From JADGRB01 sp036267635 (GTDB taxonomy: Bacteria > Myxococcota_A > Polyangia > Fen-1088), in the NCBI GenBank assembly GCA_036267635.1, contig DATAVR010000033.1, positions 1 to 64,000 on the forward strand: a DNA stretch of 64,000 nucleotides, read 5' to 3'. The notes beneath the pieces are model-generated. The model saw nothing but the letters and a program-made list of their open reading frames with translations, was not told where the DNA came from and made no database searches. Positions 47,391 to 56,098 of the stretch are shown piece by piece; the first letter of the stretch is position 1; the number at the start of each line of letters is the position of its first letter. Made by a program: the position numbers and the translations under genes.

Positions 47391-49054
47391 GGCGGCGGAA
47401 GCCGGCGCGGCGCCAGGCGACGGCCCCCGCGCTCGGCGCGTTCGCGTTGCTCGCGTCGCTCGCCTCTGGGCTGGCGCCGCCGGCGCGGGCCGCGGCGCCA
47501 GCGGGCGAGGTCGACGCCGTGGTGGTGTTCGCCGATCGGGCGCGGGTCACGCGGCTGCGCGCGGCGCGCTGCCAGCACGGCGTGGCCCAGGCGACGTTCG
47601 AACGGCTGGCGGCCACTCTGGACGCGCGCACGCTGCGCGGCGAGGTGCTCGAGCAGGCCGAGGTGATCGGCCTCGCCTCGGAGATCACCCACGAGGAGAC
47701 CTCGCCCGAGACCCGCGGCAAGGCGCTGCGCGAAGAGCAGGAGAAGATCGAGGCGGATCTTCAGGCGAAGGCGTCGCGACAGACGTCGATCGCCACCGAG
47801 CTGGCCGATATCGCCGGCTACGCGCACCTGGTGAGCGCCAACCTGCGCGAGGGGATGCGCAACCCGCAACCGGCGACGGCCCTCTGGGGGCAGTCGCTGG
47901 ACGCCCTGCGCAAACGGCGGGCGGCGCTGGAAGAGGAGCGGCGCAAGCTGACGAGCGCCACCCGCGCGTTGCGGCTCAGCGAAGACAAGGTGACGCGCCA
48001 GCTCGCCGCCGTGGGGGGAGAGGCCCGCGTGTATCGGACCGCCACCGTCACCGTCGGTTGCCGCAACCTCCACGAGGTCACGGCGTCGCTGTCGTACGTG
48101 GTGCCGGGCGCGACCTGGCGGCCCGACTACGATCTCGACTTCGTGCCGCACGGCAAGAGCAAGGTCGGCCCTGGCGTCGCGCGCCTCACCGTCGGCGCCG
48201 TGATCCGCCAGGCGACCGGCGAGGACTGGCCCGCCGCCCGCATCTCGCTGTCGACGGCGCGGCCCAAGCTGGGAACCGAAGCGCCGCGCCCGGCGCCGTT
48301 GCTGGTCGACGGCTACGAGGAGCAGCGAAACAAGGTGATGGTGCAGGCCGAGGAGCGGCGGGAGAAGCTCGAAGCGGGCGCGAAGAACGCCGGCGGCGGC
48401 CCGGCGTCGGTCGGGCTCGACGACAAAGGGAACGCGTTTGTCCTGACGCTGCCCCACCGGGTGACGGTGATCGCCGACGGGCGGCCGATCTGGGCGCCGG
48501 TCGACGTGGTGGAGGCGCCCGCGGCCTCCAAGCTGGTGGCCAGCCCCAAGCTCGACGAGCACGTCTATCAGGTGGTGGCGCTCGAGAACCCCGCGGTCTA
48601 TCCGCTGCTCGAGGGGCGCGTTCGCAGCTACCGCGCCGGCTCGTACGTCGGCGACACGCAGCTTCGCTATCAGGGGGTCGGCGCGCCGTTCGAGGTCTCG
48701 CTGGGGGTCGACGACGATCTGGCGGTCGAGCGCAAGGTCGTGGAGGAGCAGGACCGCGATCCGTCGTTCCTCAGCTCGACGAAGCACATCGTCCGCGCCT
48801 ACCGCACGAAGCTCACCAACCGCGCCGCCAGCGGGACCGAGAGCGTCGAGCTGCGCGAGAACGTGCCGGTGTCGAAGATCGACGACGTCAAGGTGGAGAT
48901 CGTCGCGGCGCAGACGACGCAGGGCTACGCGCTCGATCGCGAGCGTGGCTTCCTGACCTGGACGGTGCCGCTCCAGCGCGGCGAGTGGCACACCATCGAT
49001 CTGGCCTATTCGATCCACCTGCCCGACGCCTGGCAGGTGGGCGCCGGGCCGTAG
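47387..49054 (+). CDS. DUF4139/MuiA-type exported protein (second paralog)
   Basis: The 555-residue product starts at ATG 47387, overlapping the TGA of the first paralog. It has a signal peptide, an N-terminal DUF4140 domain (VDAVVVFADRARVTRLRA), a coiled coil (LREEQEKIEADLQAKASRQ) and a C-terminal DUF4139 (VPGATWRPDYDLDFVPHG, RQATGEDWPAARISLSTARP, ending GEWHTIDLAYSIHLPDAW). It lacks the long insert of its neighbour. The pair is likely co-translated and may form a complex; both should be periplasmic or on the surface. Confidence 0.84.
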   Translation: MRRRKPARRQATAPALGAFALLASLASGLAPPARAAAPAGEVDAVVVFADRARVTRLRAARCQHGVAQATFERLAATLDARTLRGEVLEQAEVIGLASEITHEETSPETRGKALREEQEKIEADLQAKASRQTSIATELADIAGYAHLVSANLREGMRNPQPATALWGQSLDALRKRRAALEEERRKLTSATRALRLSEDKVTRQLAAVGGEARVYRTATVTVGCRNLHEVTASLSYVVPGATWRPDYDLDFVPHGKSKVGPGVARLTVGAVIRQATGEDWPAARISLSTARPKLGTEAPRPAPLLVDGYEEQRNKVMVQAEERREKLEAGAKNAGGGPASVGLDDKGNAFVLTLPHRVTVIADGRPIWAPVDVVEAPAASKLVASPKLDEHVYQVVALENPAVYPLLEGRVRSYRAGSYVGDTQLRYQGVGAPFEVSLGVDDDLAVERKVVEEQDRDPSFLSSTKHIVRAYRTKLTNRAASGTESVELRENVPVSKIDDVKVEIVAAQTTQGYALDRERGFLTWTVPLQRGEWHTIDLAYSIHLPDAWQVGAGP

Positions 49055-49900
49055 TCAGACCGGGCGCCGCTCGGCCGGGATGGAAAAGATCAGCAGCGGG
49101 CGTGGCGACGCCGAGGCGAGCGAGGCGCGCGGCGCCGGTCCGCGGAGGCTCGACTCGCCGGGGTCCATGACCGTCTGCTTGGCCCCCACGACCATCACCG
49201 GATCTCCGTCGCGCAAGCAGTGGACCTGCCAGCCGGAGGGCGTCGCGCCCGAGGGGATCCCCAGCCCCGCATAGAGCAGGCGCAGCTCCTGGCTGTCGAG
49301 GGCGACGTTCGGCGCACCGAACAGACGGCCTTCCGAGGCCTGGATGAAGATCGTTCGACCCTCCTCGTCGACCAGATCGAAGTCGTGCAGGGACTCGAAC
49401 ACCCCGGGGAAGTTGTGCTGGCAGGGCAGCGCCACGCCGACGGCGCGCTCGCCGCCGATCGGCTTGTCGAGCTGCTGGCGGCCGCGCACCCAACCGACGA
49501 TGGAGACAATCCTGTCGTTCGGCTCGTGCTCGAGCGCGGTCCAATCGTCAGCCGCCACCTCGTCCGCCTGTCGGCGGAGGAGCTTCTCAATCCGTTCGTT
49601 CTTGATCCGCAAGATCGAGCGCCTGGCCCCTGGAGCCAGCGCGGCGGCCAGACCGCCGACGACGATGTAGGAGACGCGGCCCGTGAAAAACGGGCCAACG
49701 AAGATGAAGATCAACGCGCGGGCGAATTGCCGCACGACGAACATCACGACCACGAACGCCGCCCAGAGGAACCACCCCAGCGCGTCGATTCGCATCGTTT
49801 CGCCGGTCGACAGCCAGGCCAGGGCTGGATCGTCGCGCAGCGGGGTCAACCGGTGGAGAGGCCGCACCGCCGCCTGTTCCGACCCGAACGTCCCAAACAT
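49055..49900 (-). CDS. Membrane-anchored hypothetical protein
   Basis: About 281 residues from ATG 49900. It has one or two membrane helices (ALGWFLWAAFVVVMFVVRQ and ALIFIFVGPFF, then IVVGGLAAALAP), followed by a soluble domain with VSIVGWVRGRQQLDKPIGGERAVG, FPGVFESLHDFDLVDEEGRTIFI and LRDGDPVMVVGAKQTVMD. The DGDPVMVVG strand near the end recalls GIDE/MULAN-type membrane modules, but I would not assign that family. It converges with the second MuiA paralog (stops adjacent). Alternative starts exist downstream. No function proposed. Confidence 0.6.
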   Translation of the reverse strand: MFGTFGSEQAAVRPLHRLTPLRDDPALAWLSTGETMRIDALGWFLWAAFVVVMFVVRQFARALIFIFVGPFFTGRVSYIVVGGLAAALAPGARRSILRIKNERIEKLLRRQADEVAADDWTALEHEPNDRIVSIVGWVRGRQQLDKPIGGERAVGVALPCQHNFPGVFESLHDFDLVDEEGRTIFIQASEGRLFGAPNVALDSQELRLLYAGLGIPSGATPSGWQVHCLRDGDPVMVVGAKQTVMDPGESSLRGPAPRASLASASPRPLLIFSIPAERRPV

Positions 49901-50012
49901 CCCCACGTTCCGATGATACCCGAATTGGCCGACTCTATGGAGACGCAGCCCTTTGGCAAACAGCCGAGGCCGCCGGCGATGCGGCCGAACGTCACGATCC
50001 CGTCGCGGGCGA

Positions 50013-51260
50013 TCAGCGCACGCAGCGGACCCAGGCGCCGGTGAAGTAGTTCCACTCGGGGCCGCCGTTCTTGCCTGTCGCGGTGCCGGCGTTGTAGCCG
50101 GTGAAGCCGTCGTCGAAGTTGATTGCCCAGCCGTTGCTGCTGGTGCCGTAGATCGTGCTGGCCCAGTACCAGTTGTTCGAGTACGACCCGTACTTGGTGT
50201 TGGGGAACATCGTCTTGTTGATGGCGGGCGCGACGTGCGCCTCGTCGACCAACGTCGCCAGCTCGTTGATGCTGGGGACGCGCCAGGAGTGCCCGTTGAG
50301 GCCGAGCGAGGTGCAGTAGCCGGCCGCGCCCGACCAGGGCATCACCGCCGCGCCCGACGGCGTCGCCGAATCGGTCTGTTGCCAGACGAGCCCGGTATAG
50401 TTGTCGGTCACCTCGCCGCTGGCGGCTGTGTATTGATTGGGGGGCGGGACAGCGAAGACAGTCTGTCCCTCGCCGCTGCCGTTGCCGCGTACGCAACGAA
50501 CGTACGCATCGCTGGTGGTCTTGGCGTAGGCGTTGCTGGTGAACCCGCTGCTCATTCCGTAGATCCAGGAGAAGCCGCTGGTGTTTTGACCGGTGATCGT
50601 CTCGTACCAGTCCGAGCCCGTGCGGTAGTAACCCGAGGGCTCTTTGGGGAACGCGGTGGTGTCGATGGCGTCGCCGGTGCGGGCGAAGTCGACCAGCGAC
50701 GCCATCTCGACGCGCGTGGGGAGGCGCCAGTCGGTGTAGCCGGCGAAGCTGCTGGTGACCAGGCTGGCGCAATGATCGGAGTTGTCCTGCCAGAACCCCT
50801 GCGTCGTGTCGGGCGCCTTCTCCCAGGCGAGGCAGGTGACGTTGTCGAGGACCGCGCCGTTGCCGAGGTCGGTATAGCTGGCCGGGTTGGGCAACCCGCT
50901 CGGCGCCGGGTTCGGCATGTGCCAGCAGGGCCACTTGTGCGTCCCGCAGGTGGCCGGAACGCAGGCGCCCGGCGAGCCGCCGCTGCCGGTCGTGCCGCCG
51001 GCGCCGGTCGAACCGCCAGCGCCGGTGGTGCCGCCATTTCCGGTGGCGCCTCCGCCGCCGGTCGCGCCGCCGCTGCCGGTGGTGCCGCCGCTGCCGGTCG
51101 ACACGCCCGAGCCGCCGGAAGCGCTGCTGCCGCCGGTCGCGCTCGCGCCGCCGGTGGCGCCGTTCGATCCCCCGGCGCCCGTCGAGGAGGCAGCTCCGCC
51201 ACAGCCGAGGGCGGCGAACGCAACCGGCAGGACCAAGATCAAGCGAGGCAGACACTTCAT
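50013..51260 (-). CDS. Gly-stalk lipoprotein with two DUF1566 (Lcl C-terminal) domains
   Basis: About 415 residues from ATG 51260 (ribosome-binding GGGAGG 8 bases upstream). Lipobox ALGC (Cys20) is followed by a TGGS/TGAGG spacer to about 105. Two DUF1566-type domains follow: GNGAVLDNVTCLAWEKAPD...AGYTDWRLPTRVEMASLVDF, then DNYTGLVWQQTDSATP...NGHSWRVPSINELATLVDEA. The WRLPT/WRVPS strings are the family mark, and both copies end in a YVRCVR or WVRCVR strand. These C-type-lectin-like folds bind surfaces or matrix. Ligand unknown. Confidence 0.78.
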   Translation of the reverse strand: MKCLPRLILVLPVAFAALGCGGAASSTGAGGSNGATGGASATGGSSASGGSGVSTGSGGTTGSGGATGGGGATGNGGTTGAGGSTGAGGTTGSGGSPGACVPATCGTHKWPCWHMPNPAPSGLPNPASYTDLGNGAVLDNVTCLAWEKAPDTTQGFWQDNSDHCASLVTSSFAGYTDWRLPTRVEMASLVDFARTGDAIDTTAFPKEPSGYYRTGSDWYETITGQNTSGFSWIYGMSSGFTSNAYAKTTSDAYVRCVRGNGSGEGQTVFAVPPPNQYTAASGEVTDNYTGLVWQQTDSATPSGAAVMPWSGAAGYCTSLGLNGHSWRVPSINELATLVDEAHVAPAINKTMFPNTKYGSYSNNWYWASTIYGTSSNGWAINFDDGFTGYNAGTATGKNGGPEWNYFTGAWVRCVR

Positions 51261-51369
51261 GACACAAACCTCCCGGAACCCGTTTGTAACTGCGTCCGTT
51301 TCGTCGATAATCTCTCGCACGTGCCGATGATGAAAGGGCGCGTCGCCGGGCTTTTGGTGCGAATCGACC

Positions 51370-51744
51370 TCAGCGAAGCTCGATGATCTTGCCGCCGGGC
51401 GCGACGACCAGATCGACGCGGGCCTTCTCTTCGCCCGGCAGCGCCACCAGCTCGAGCGACCAGACCAAGGTCAGCATCTTGCCGCGGAAGCTGTAAGGGG
51501 CCGGGGGCAGGGTCAGGAAAAAGGCGCGCCGCTCGGCCGCCGCCGGGTCGGGCAGGGCGATGCTGTCGGCGATCTTGTAGTCGCGGCCCCCGCGGCCGTG
51601 GATGGCCCAGCTGAGGCGGAGCTCCATTCCCCGGGGCGGAATGGGCGTCGACCAGACCGCCACCCCGGCCACCCGCGCTCCGGGCTCGAAGGCGGTGCGC
51701 CCCTGCTCCAGGGTCAGCTCCAGGGTGAGCGCCGCGGCCGTCAC
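51370..51744 (-). CDS. Arrestin-like/beta-sandwich protein, second of a pair
   Basis: From GTG 51744 (two bases after the upstream stop) the product is 124 residues of alternating strands: LTLELTLEQGRTAFEPGARVAGVAVW, GMELRLSWAIHGRGG, FFLTLPPAPYSFRGKMLTLVWSLEL, ending RVDLVVAPGGKIIEL. The YSFRGKMLTLVWSLEL ending fits the arrestin-like N-domain pattern. No catalytic residues. With the neighbour it forms a pair downstream of a Ser/Thr kinase. Substrate or scaffold for the kinase is an inference from operon order. Confidence 0.6.
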   Translation of the reverse strand: MTAAALTLELTLEQGRTAFEPGARVAGVAVWSTPIPPRGMELRLSWAIHGRGGRDYKIADSIALPDPAAAERRAFFLTLPPAPYSFRGKMLTLVWSLELVALPGEEKARVDLVVAPGGKIIELR

Positions 51745-51746
51745 GG

Positions 51747-52238
51747 CTACGCCACCGGAAGCACGATGACGGGAAAGGCGCCGGTCCAGAGCGGCGTCGC
51801 CTGGTGAGCCGCCTCGACGACGATGGCCCAAGCGATCTCGTTCAGCCGGCCGCCGATCGAGGGGACCGTCGACGCCGGGACGACGACCGCGCCGCGTCCG
51901 TCGGCGGTGCGCGCGTCGCGGTCGGGCATCCGGCGGTCGATCTCCAACGTCAAGAAGGGGCGCCTGTCCGTCACGATCGAGATCCCCGTGCGCGCGCTGA
52001 TCCGTTGGCGCGCCACCTCGCTCCCCACCAGCGCCACCGAGATGTTGGTGACGTCGCGGGCGCCGTAGTCGAGCCGCCAGGTCAGCTCGAGCTGCTCGCC
52101 CAGGCGCAGCGCGGGGGGCGCGACGACCTCGGCCTTGGGCGGCGCGCGGCCAACCAGACCACGCAGCCAGTGGGCGAAGCCACCCGAGCCGATCGGTCTC
52201 AACGCGCGCGGCGGCGCGGAAGGGCGGGGCGCGCTCAT
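51747..52238 (-). CDS. Arrestin-like/beta-sandwich protein coupled to the PEGA kinase
   Basis: The 163-residue product from ATG 52238 has a short Pro/Arg-rich start and a beta-rich domain (LRLGEQLELTWRLDYGARDVTNISVALVGSEVARQRIS, TDRRPFLTLEIDRR, EIAWAIVVEAAHQATPLWTGAFPVIVLP). No signal peptide. The ATG overlaps the TGA of the kinase gene (52235-52237), and the stop is two bases before the next small gene. The three genes therefore form one unit. It may be phosphorylated by, or scaffold, the kinase; there is no direct evidence. Not recognised by a family name. Confidence 0.62.
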   Translation of the reverse strand: MSAPRPSAPPRALRPIGSGGFAHWLRGLVGRAPPKAEVVAPPALRLGEQLELTWRLDYGARDVTNISVALVGSEVARQRISARTGISIVTDRRPFLTLEIDRRMPDRDARTADGRGAVVVPASTVPSIGGRLNEIAWAIVVEAAHQATPLWTGAFPVIVLPVA

Positions 52239-53815
52239 TCGCCGACGGTCGCCAGCGTGAACCGCCGCTTGAAGGTCTCGCCCGGGTTGATCAGGACCGC
52301 CTCGACCTGATCGATCTGCAGATCCGATCGCTTGAACTCCAGCTGATGCCGGCCGCAAGCGACGTCCTGGCCGACGACCGGCGTGTGGGTGCCGATGCTC
52401 TTGCCGTCGATCCAGACCTCGGACCAGGGGACCGAATTGACGGTGACCTTGCAGCCGGCCCGCACGGTGGGAGCGGCTTCCGCACTGTCGACCACGGCGA
52501 GCGCGCGCGTCCGGCGCAGCGGCGGAGTCGCCGGCTCACCGGGGCCGAGGGCGGTCACAGGCGGCGGGGCGGGCGCGGCGAGGGGGACGATCCAGGGCGT
52601 CACCTCTCCCTTCGGCATCGGATGCGGCGGCCGGCGTGTGCCCTGCGAGGTGGCGGCGAACTCTTCGGCGACCGAGGTGGGGGTCGCTCCCAGGCCGAGC
52701 ACGCGCACGAGGACGCCGACCGCGACGGCGATCGCCAGCCCACCGACGACGGCGATGGTCCGCCGCTCGGCGAACGTCGTCGGGGGCGGCGCCGGCTCGG
52801 CGTCGAGGTCGTCGGGCCGATCGATCTCGTCGGTGCGCGTGTTTCGACGCACCTCGCCCGCCGTCACAACGGCGTCGAGCGCCTGCAAGAGCTCGCCCGC
52901 GTCCCGCCAGCGGCGGCTCGGTGACAGCGCGACCGCCTTCTCGACGATCTTCTCGACCCGCCCCACGCTCTTCCCTCTGCTCCGCGGCGTGGGCCGCGCG
53001 GTCGACATCACCTGCTCGAAGATCTGCTCGTCGGGGCCGTCGCTGTAGGGCGGTTGATCGGTGAGGATCTCCGTCAGCACCAGCCCCAGCGCATGGACGT
53101 CGGTGAAAGGACCGGTGCGCGTGAAAGTGACCTGCTCGGGCGAGGCATAGTGCGGAGAGAACGCCGACGTGCCGCCGGTGCTGCCCGCATGCGGCGGGCC
53201 GGCCTTGGTCTGGCCGGCGTTGGTTTCTTCGTGCGTCGCTCCGACCTGGACGATCTTGGCGATGCCGAAGTCGAGCATGCGCAGGATCGGACCGCGCTCC
53301 GTCATGACCGCCATCATGTTGGCCGGCTTGATGTCGCGATGAACGACGCCGTAGCGATGGGCGTAGGCCAGCGCCTCGAGGACGGGGCGCAGGAGCGCCA
53401 CCGCCTCGGCGACCGTGCGCCCTCCTTGCCCGCGCCGCCGCTCGAGATCGCTCTCCAGCGTCTCGCCGTCCAGCCACTCGAGGGCCATCCAGGGGGCGAG
53501 CTCCCCCGACGCCGAATGAGCGACGCCGAAGTCGTGGACGGTGACGATGTACGGGTGCTTGAGCCGGGCGATCGTCTTGGCCTCGGCGGCGAACCTCTCG
53601 CGAAAGCGCGCCTCGGCCACCTCGTCGAGCCCGGGCGGCGTCTTCAGGACCTTGAGCGCGACCGGCCGCTCCAGCGCCAGTTGGTGGGCGCGGTAGACGA
53701 CGGCGAACCCACCTTCGGCGATCGGGCGCTCGACGTAGTAGCGCTCCCCGAGCGTCGCGCCCACGAGGCCAAACCGATCCCCGGTCGCTGGGCTCTCCGC
53801 CATTCGAGAGACCAT
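52235..53815 (-). CDS. Transmembrane Ser/Thr kinase with PEGA domain
   Basis: About 526 residues from ATG 53815 (ATG 53803 is an alternative). The kinase domain (about 22-305) has IAEGGFAVVYRA, VALKVLK (catalytic Lys), HRDIKPAN and DFGIAK; the glycine loop is AEGGFA instead of the usual GxGxxG. After a Pro/Ala linker one membrane helix (TIAVVGGLAIAVAVGVLV, about 350-368) leads to an outer part with a PEGA domain (VTVNSVPWSEVWIDGKSIGTHTP, CGRHQLEFKRSDLQI) near the end. PEGA domains bind surface targets or peptidoglycan. It is the first gene of a three-gene operon. Confidence 0.86.
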   Translation of the reverse strand: MVSRMAESPATGDRFGLVGATLGERYYVERPIAEGGFAVVYRAHQLALERPVALKVLKTPPGLDEVAEARFRERFAAEAKTIARLKHPYIVTVHDFGVAHSASGELAPWMALEWLDGETLESDLERRRGQGGRTVAEAVALLRPVLEALAYAHRYGVVHRDIKPANMMAVMTERGPILRMLDFGIAKIVQVGATHEETNAGQTKAGPPHAGSTGGTSAFSPHYASPEQVTFTRTGPFTDVHALGLVLTEILTDQPPYSDGPDEQIFEQVMSTARPTPRSRGKSVGRVEKIVEKAVALSPSRRWRDAGELLQALDAVVTAGEVRRNTRTDEIDRPDDLDAEPAPPPTTFAERRTIAVVGGLAIAVAVGVLVRVLGLGATPTSVAEEFAATSQGTRRPPHPMPKGEVTPWIVPLAAPAPPPVTALGPGEPATPPLRRTRALAVVDSAEAAPTVRAGCKVTVNSVPWSEVWIDGKSIGTHTPVVGQDVACGRHQLEFKRSDLQIDQVEAVLINPGETFKRRFTLATVGE

Positions 53816-53863
53816 CACACCTTCGCGCGCCCGATCCGTCAAGACCGAGCATAATGACGCCGC

Positions 53864-54757
53864 ATGAGCTGGGTGCGCCGGTTGGTGCTGCTGGGTTCGC
53901 TCTCGATGCCGGGCGTCGCCGCACGAAGCGCGGCTGCCGAGGCCCCGCCGCCGCGCCCGGCCGCCCCGCATCACGTGGTCGCCAACTCCGAGGTGCGCGT
54001 GCTCCCCGTGTCGTCCAACGGGCGCGCCTACCAGCTCTACGTCGGGCTTCCCCCCTCGTACGGCAAGCAACCGAACCGGCGCTATCCGGTGCTCTACATC
54101 TGCGACGGCTACTGGGACTTCACGCTGCTCAACAGCCTGCTCGGCGGCTTGCTCTACGACAACGACGCCCCGGAAATGATCGTCGTCGGCTTCGGCTACG
54201 CCGGCGCCAACCCCGATTACAACGTCCTGCGCGCCTACGACGACTCGCCGGTCCCGAGCCCCTCCGACAAGGAGGGGAAAACCACCGGCCACGCTCCCGA
54301 GTTCCTGCGCGTCGTCGAAAACGAATTCATCCCGTTCGTCGAGCGCGAGTACCGCGTCGACCGGTCGTTTCGGGCGCTGGGCGGCAGCTCGTTCGGGGGC
54401 CTGTTCGCGCTCTACGCGATGCTCGAGCGGCCGGGGCTGTTCCAGGGCTTCATCGTCGCCAGCCCGGGGGTCAACTTTGCGAACGATTGGCTGTTCGGGC
54501 GCGAGGCCGAATTCGCCGCAAGTCACAAGGATCTCCCGGCGCGGCTGTTCATGACGGGCGGCGGGGCGGAGAACGCGGCGTTTCTCGCCGCCATCCGCCG
54601 GTTCGACGAGCGGCTCCAGAGCCGCCACTATCTGGGCCTGCAGTACAAATTTCGCCTCATCGACGGCGAGCGCCACGCCGGGGACAAGCCCGAGACCTAC
54701 AACCGTGGTGTCCGCTTCGTCTTCGCGCCGCTCGCCGCCAGCCCCAACGACAAGTAG
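53864..54757 (+). CDS. Exported alpha/beta-hydrolase-fold esterase (esterase D/Fes-like)
   Basis: The 297-residue protein has a signal peptide (RRLVLLGSLSMPGVAARSAAA), then YPVLYICDGYWDF, VGFGYAG and the nucleophile elbow GGSSFGG with S176. The catalytic His is probably in DGERHAGDKPETY near 269. Relatives such as enterobactin esterase Fes, YieL-type enzymes and esterase D cut ester bonds of siderophores or acylated sugars (feruloyl-esterase-like). It acts in the periplasm or outside. It is divergent from the PEGA kinase with 48 bases between, so both promoters overlap. Confidence 0.82.
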   Translation: MSWVRRLVLLGSLSMPGVAARSAAAEAPPPRPAAPHHVVANSEVRVLPVSSNGRAYQLYVGLPPSYGKQPNRRYPVLYICDGYWDFTLLNSLLGGLLYDNDAPEMIVVGFGYAGANPDYNVLRAYDDSPVPSPSDKEGKTTGHAPEFLRVVENEFIPFVEREYRVDRSFRALGGSSFGGLFALYAMLERPGLFQGFIVASPGVNFANDWLFGREAEFAASHKDLPARLFMTGGGAENAAFLAAIRRFDERLQSRHYLGLQYKFRLIDGERHAGDKPETYNRGVRFVFAPLAASPNDK

Positions 54758-54766
54758 AGCGGGCGG

Positions 54767-55120
54767 TCAGCCGAACGTTTCGCCGTTCCAGCCCCAGAGG
54801 TAGCCGACGGCGTCCGAGAACTCGATGTAGATGCGATCGCGCGCCACGCCGAGCCCGGCCGCCAGTCGATCGGCGAGCTCGCGCGACAGCGTGGTGGTGT
54901 CGTCGGCGGTCATCTTGCCGACGTTCTTGACCGCCACGAACGCCGCCGGCGCTGGGTCGCCGCCGAACGTCATGGCCACCGCCGGCAGAAGGCCGGTCAT
55001 CACCCAGCGTTCGGGTTTCCCGAAGCGCGCCGCCAGCAACTTCGAGAGATCGCCGAGCAGCTTTTTTTGCGCCTCGGCGGCCGGCGCCGGCGCAGAGCTG
55101 AAGACCTGAACGAGCGGCAT
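54767..55120 (-). CDS. Tautomerase/MIF family protein
   Basis: The 117-residue product starts MPLVQVFSS; the Pro at position 2, exposed after Met removal, is the catalytic base of the tautomerase superfamily. Length and MIF-like blocks (LLGDLSKLLAARFGKPERWVMTG, RDRIYIEFSDAVGYLWGWNG) fit the macrophage-migration-inhibitory-factor branch rather than the small 4-oxalocrotonate type. These proteins tautomerise phenylpyruvate-like compounds. The substrate is unknown. It is divergent from the FKBP lipoprotein and follows the esterase convergently with a nine-base gap. Confidence 0.85.
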   Translation of the reverse strand: MPLVQVFSSAPAPAAEAQKKLLGDLSKLLAARFGKPERWVMTGLLPAVAMTFGGDPAPAAFVAVKNVGKMTADDTTTLSRELADRLAAGLGVARDRIYIEFSDAVGYLWGWNGETFG

Positions 55121-55231
55121 CCGCTTTTCCTAACGCGGCTGCCGCGCGGGCGCAAATCGGCCCTGCCGGGGGCCAGCGCCCCCTCGACCCCAGGGCTGTT
55201 GTCTGGCCCGTTCCTGTGCTACGAGGGGCGA

Positions 55232-56098
55232 ATGAAAACCTGGAAGAGTCTGTTGCTGGTCTCGATCGGGGTCGTCACCTTCGCGTCGACCGTCGGTTGC
55301 AAGCGCCTCGGTGGCGGCCGCGCCCCCTCGACCGAGGACGAGAAGACGCTCTACACCCTGGGCATGATCCTGGGACGCAATCTCGGGACCTTCAACTTGA
55401 CGGCCGGCGAGCTGGAGTTCGTCAAGTCCGGCTTGACCGACATGGTCCTCAAGAAGGAGCACCAGGTGGATCTCGACAAGTACGGTCCCAAGGTCGATGC
55501 GCTCGCCCGCAAGCGGGGCCAGGAGCGGGTGGCCGTGGAGAAGGAGCAGTCCAAGACCTTCCTGGACAAGGCGGGGCGCGAGTCCGGCGCGGTCGTGACG
55601 CCGTCGGGGCTCGTCTTCCGCACCGTCACGCCGGGCACTGGCGAGGTTCCGAAGCCGACCGATCGCGTGAGCGTGCAGTACGAGGGGCGCCTCACCGACG
55701 GCACGGTGTTCGACAGCACCAAGAAGCGCGGCGGCGTGCCGGCCACCTTTCCGCTCAACGGCGTCATCAAGTGCTGGACCGAGGGCGTCGGCCGGATGAA
55801 GGTCGGCGAGAAGGCCGTCCTCACCTGTCCGTCGACGATCGCCTACGGCGACAGCGGCCGCCCGCCGACCATCCCCGGTGGCGCCACGCTGGTGTTCGAC
55901 GTCGAGCTGGTCAGCATCGCGCCGCCGAACGCCACGCCGCCGATGGGCATGTCGATGCCGGGCGGCCCAGGTGGGCCGAACGGCCTGAACGGGCACCCGA
56001 TGCCGCAGCAGCTTCATATGGGCGGGCCGGGTGGTCCGCAGAGGCTGACCTTGCCGCCGCCGTCGCAGCTTCACAAGGCGCCGGGCGCCGCCCAGTAG
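55232..56098 (+). CDS. Lipoprotein FKBP-type peptidyl-prolyl isomerase
   Basis: 288 residues from ATG 55232. Lipobox STVGC (Cys23) is followed by an FKBP_N-like helical part (SGLTDMVLKKEHQVDLDKYG) and the FKBP domain (about 140-235): VQYEGRLTDGTVFDSTKK, GVIKCWTEGVGRMKVGEKAVLTCP, AYGDSGRPPTIPGGATLVFDVELV. These are the proline-isomerase active-site strands (Mip/FkpA-like). A Gly/Pro/Met-rich tail of about 50 residues (GGPGGPNG) follows. It should assist folding of exported proteins. Its 3' end overlaps that of the phosphatase gene by 28 bases. Confidence 0.9.
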   Translation: MKTWKSLLLVSIGVVTFASTVGCKRLGGGRAPSTEDEKTLYTLGMILGRNLGTFNLTAGELEFVKSGLTDMVLKKEHQVDLDKYGPKVDALARKRGQERVAVEKEQSKTFLDKAGRESGAVVTPSGLVFRTVTPGTGEVPKPTDRVSVQYEGRLTDGTVFDSTKKRGGVPATFPLNGVIKCWTEGVGRMKVGEKAVLTCPSTIAYGDSGRPPTIPGGATLVFDVELVSIAPPNATPPMGMSMPGGPGGPNGLNGHPMPQQLHMGGPGGPQRLTLPPPSQLHKAPGAAQ

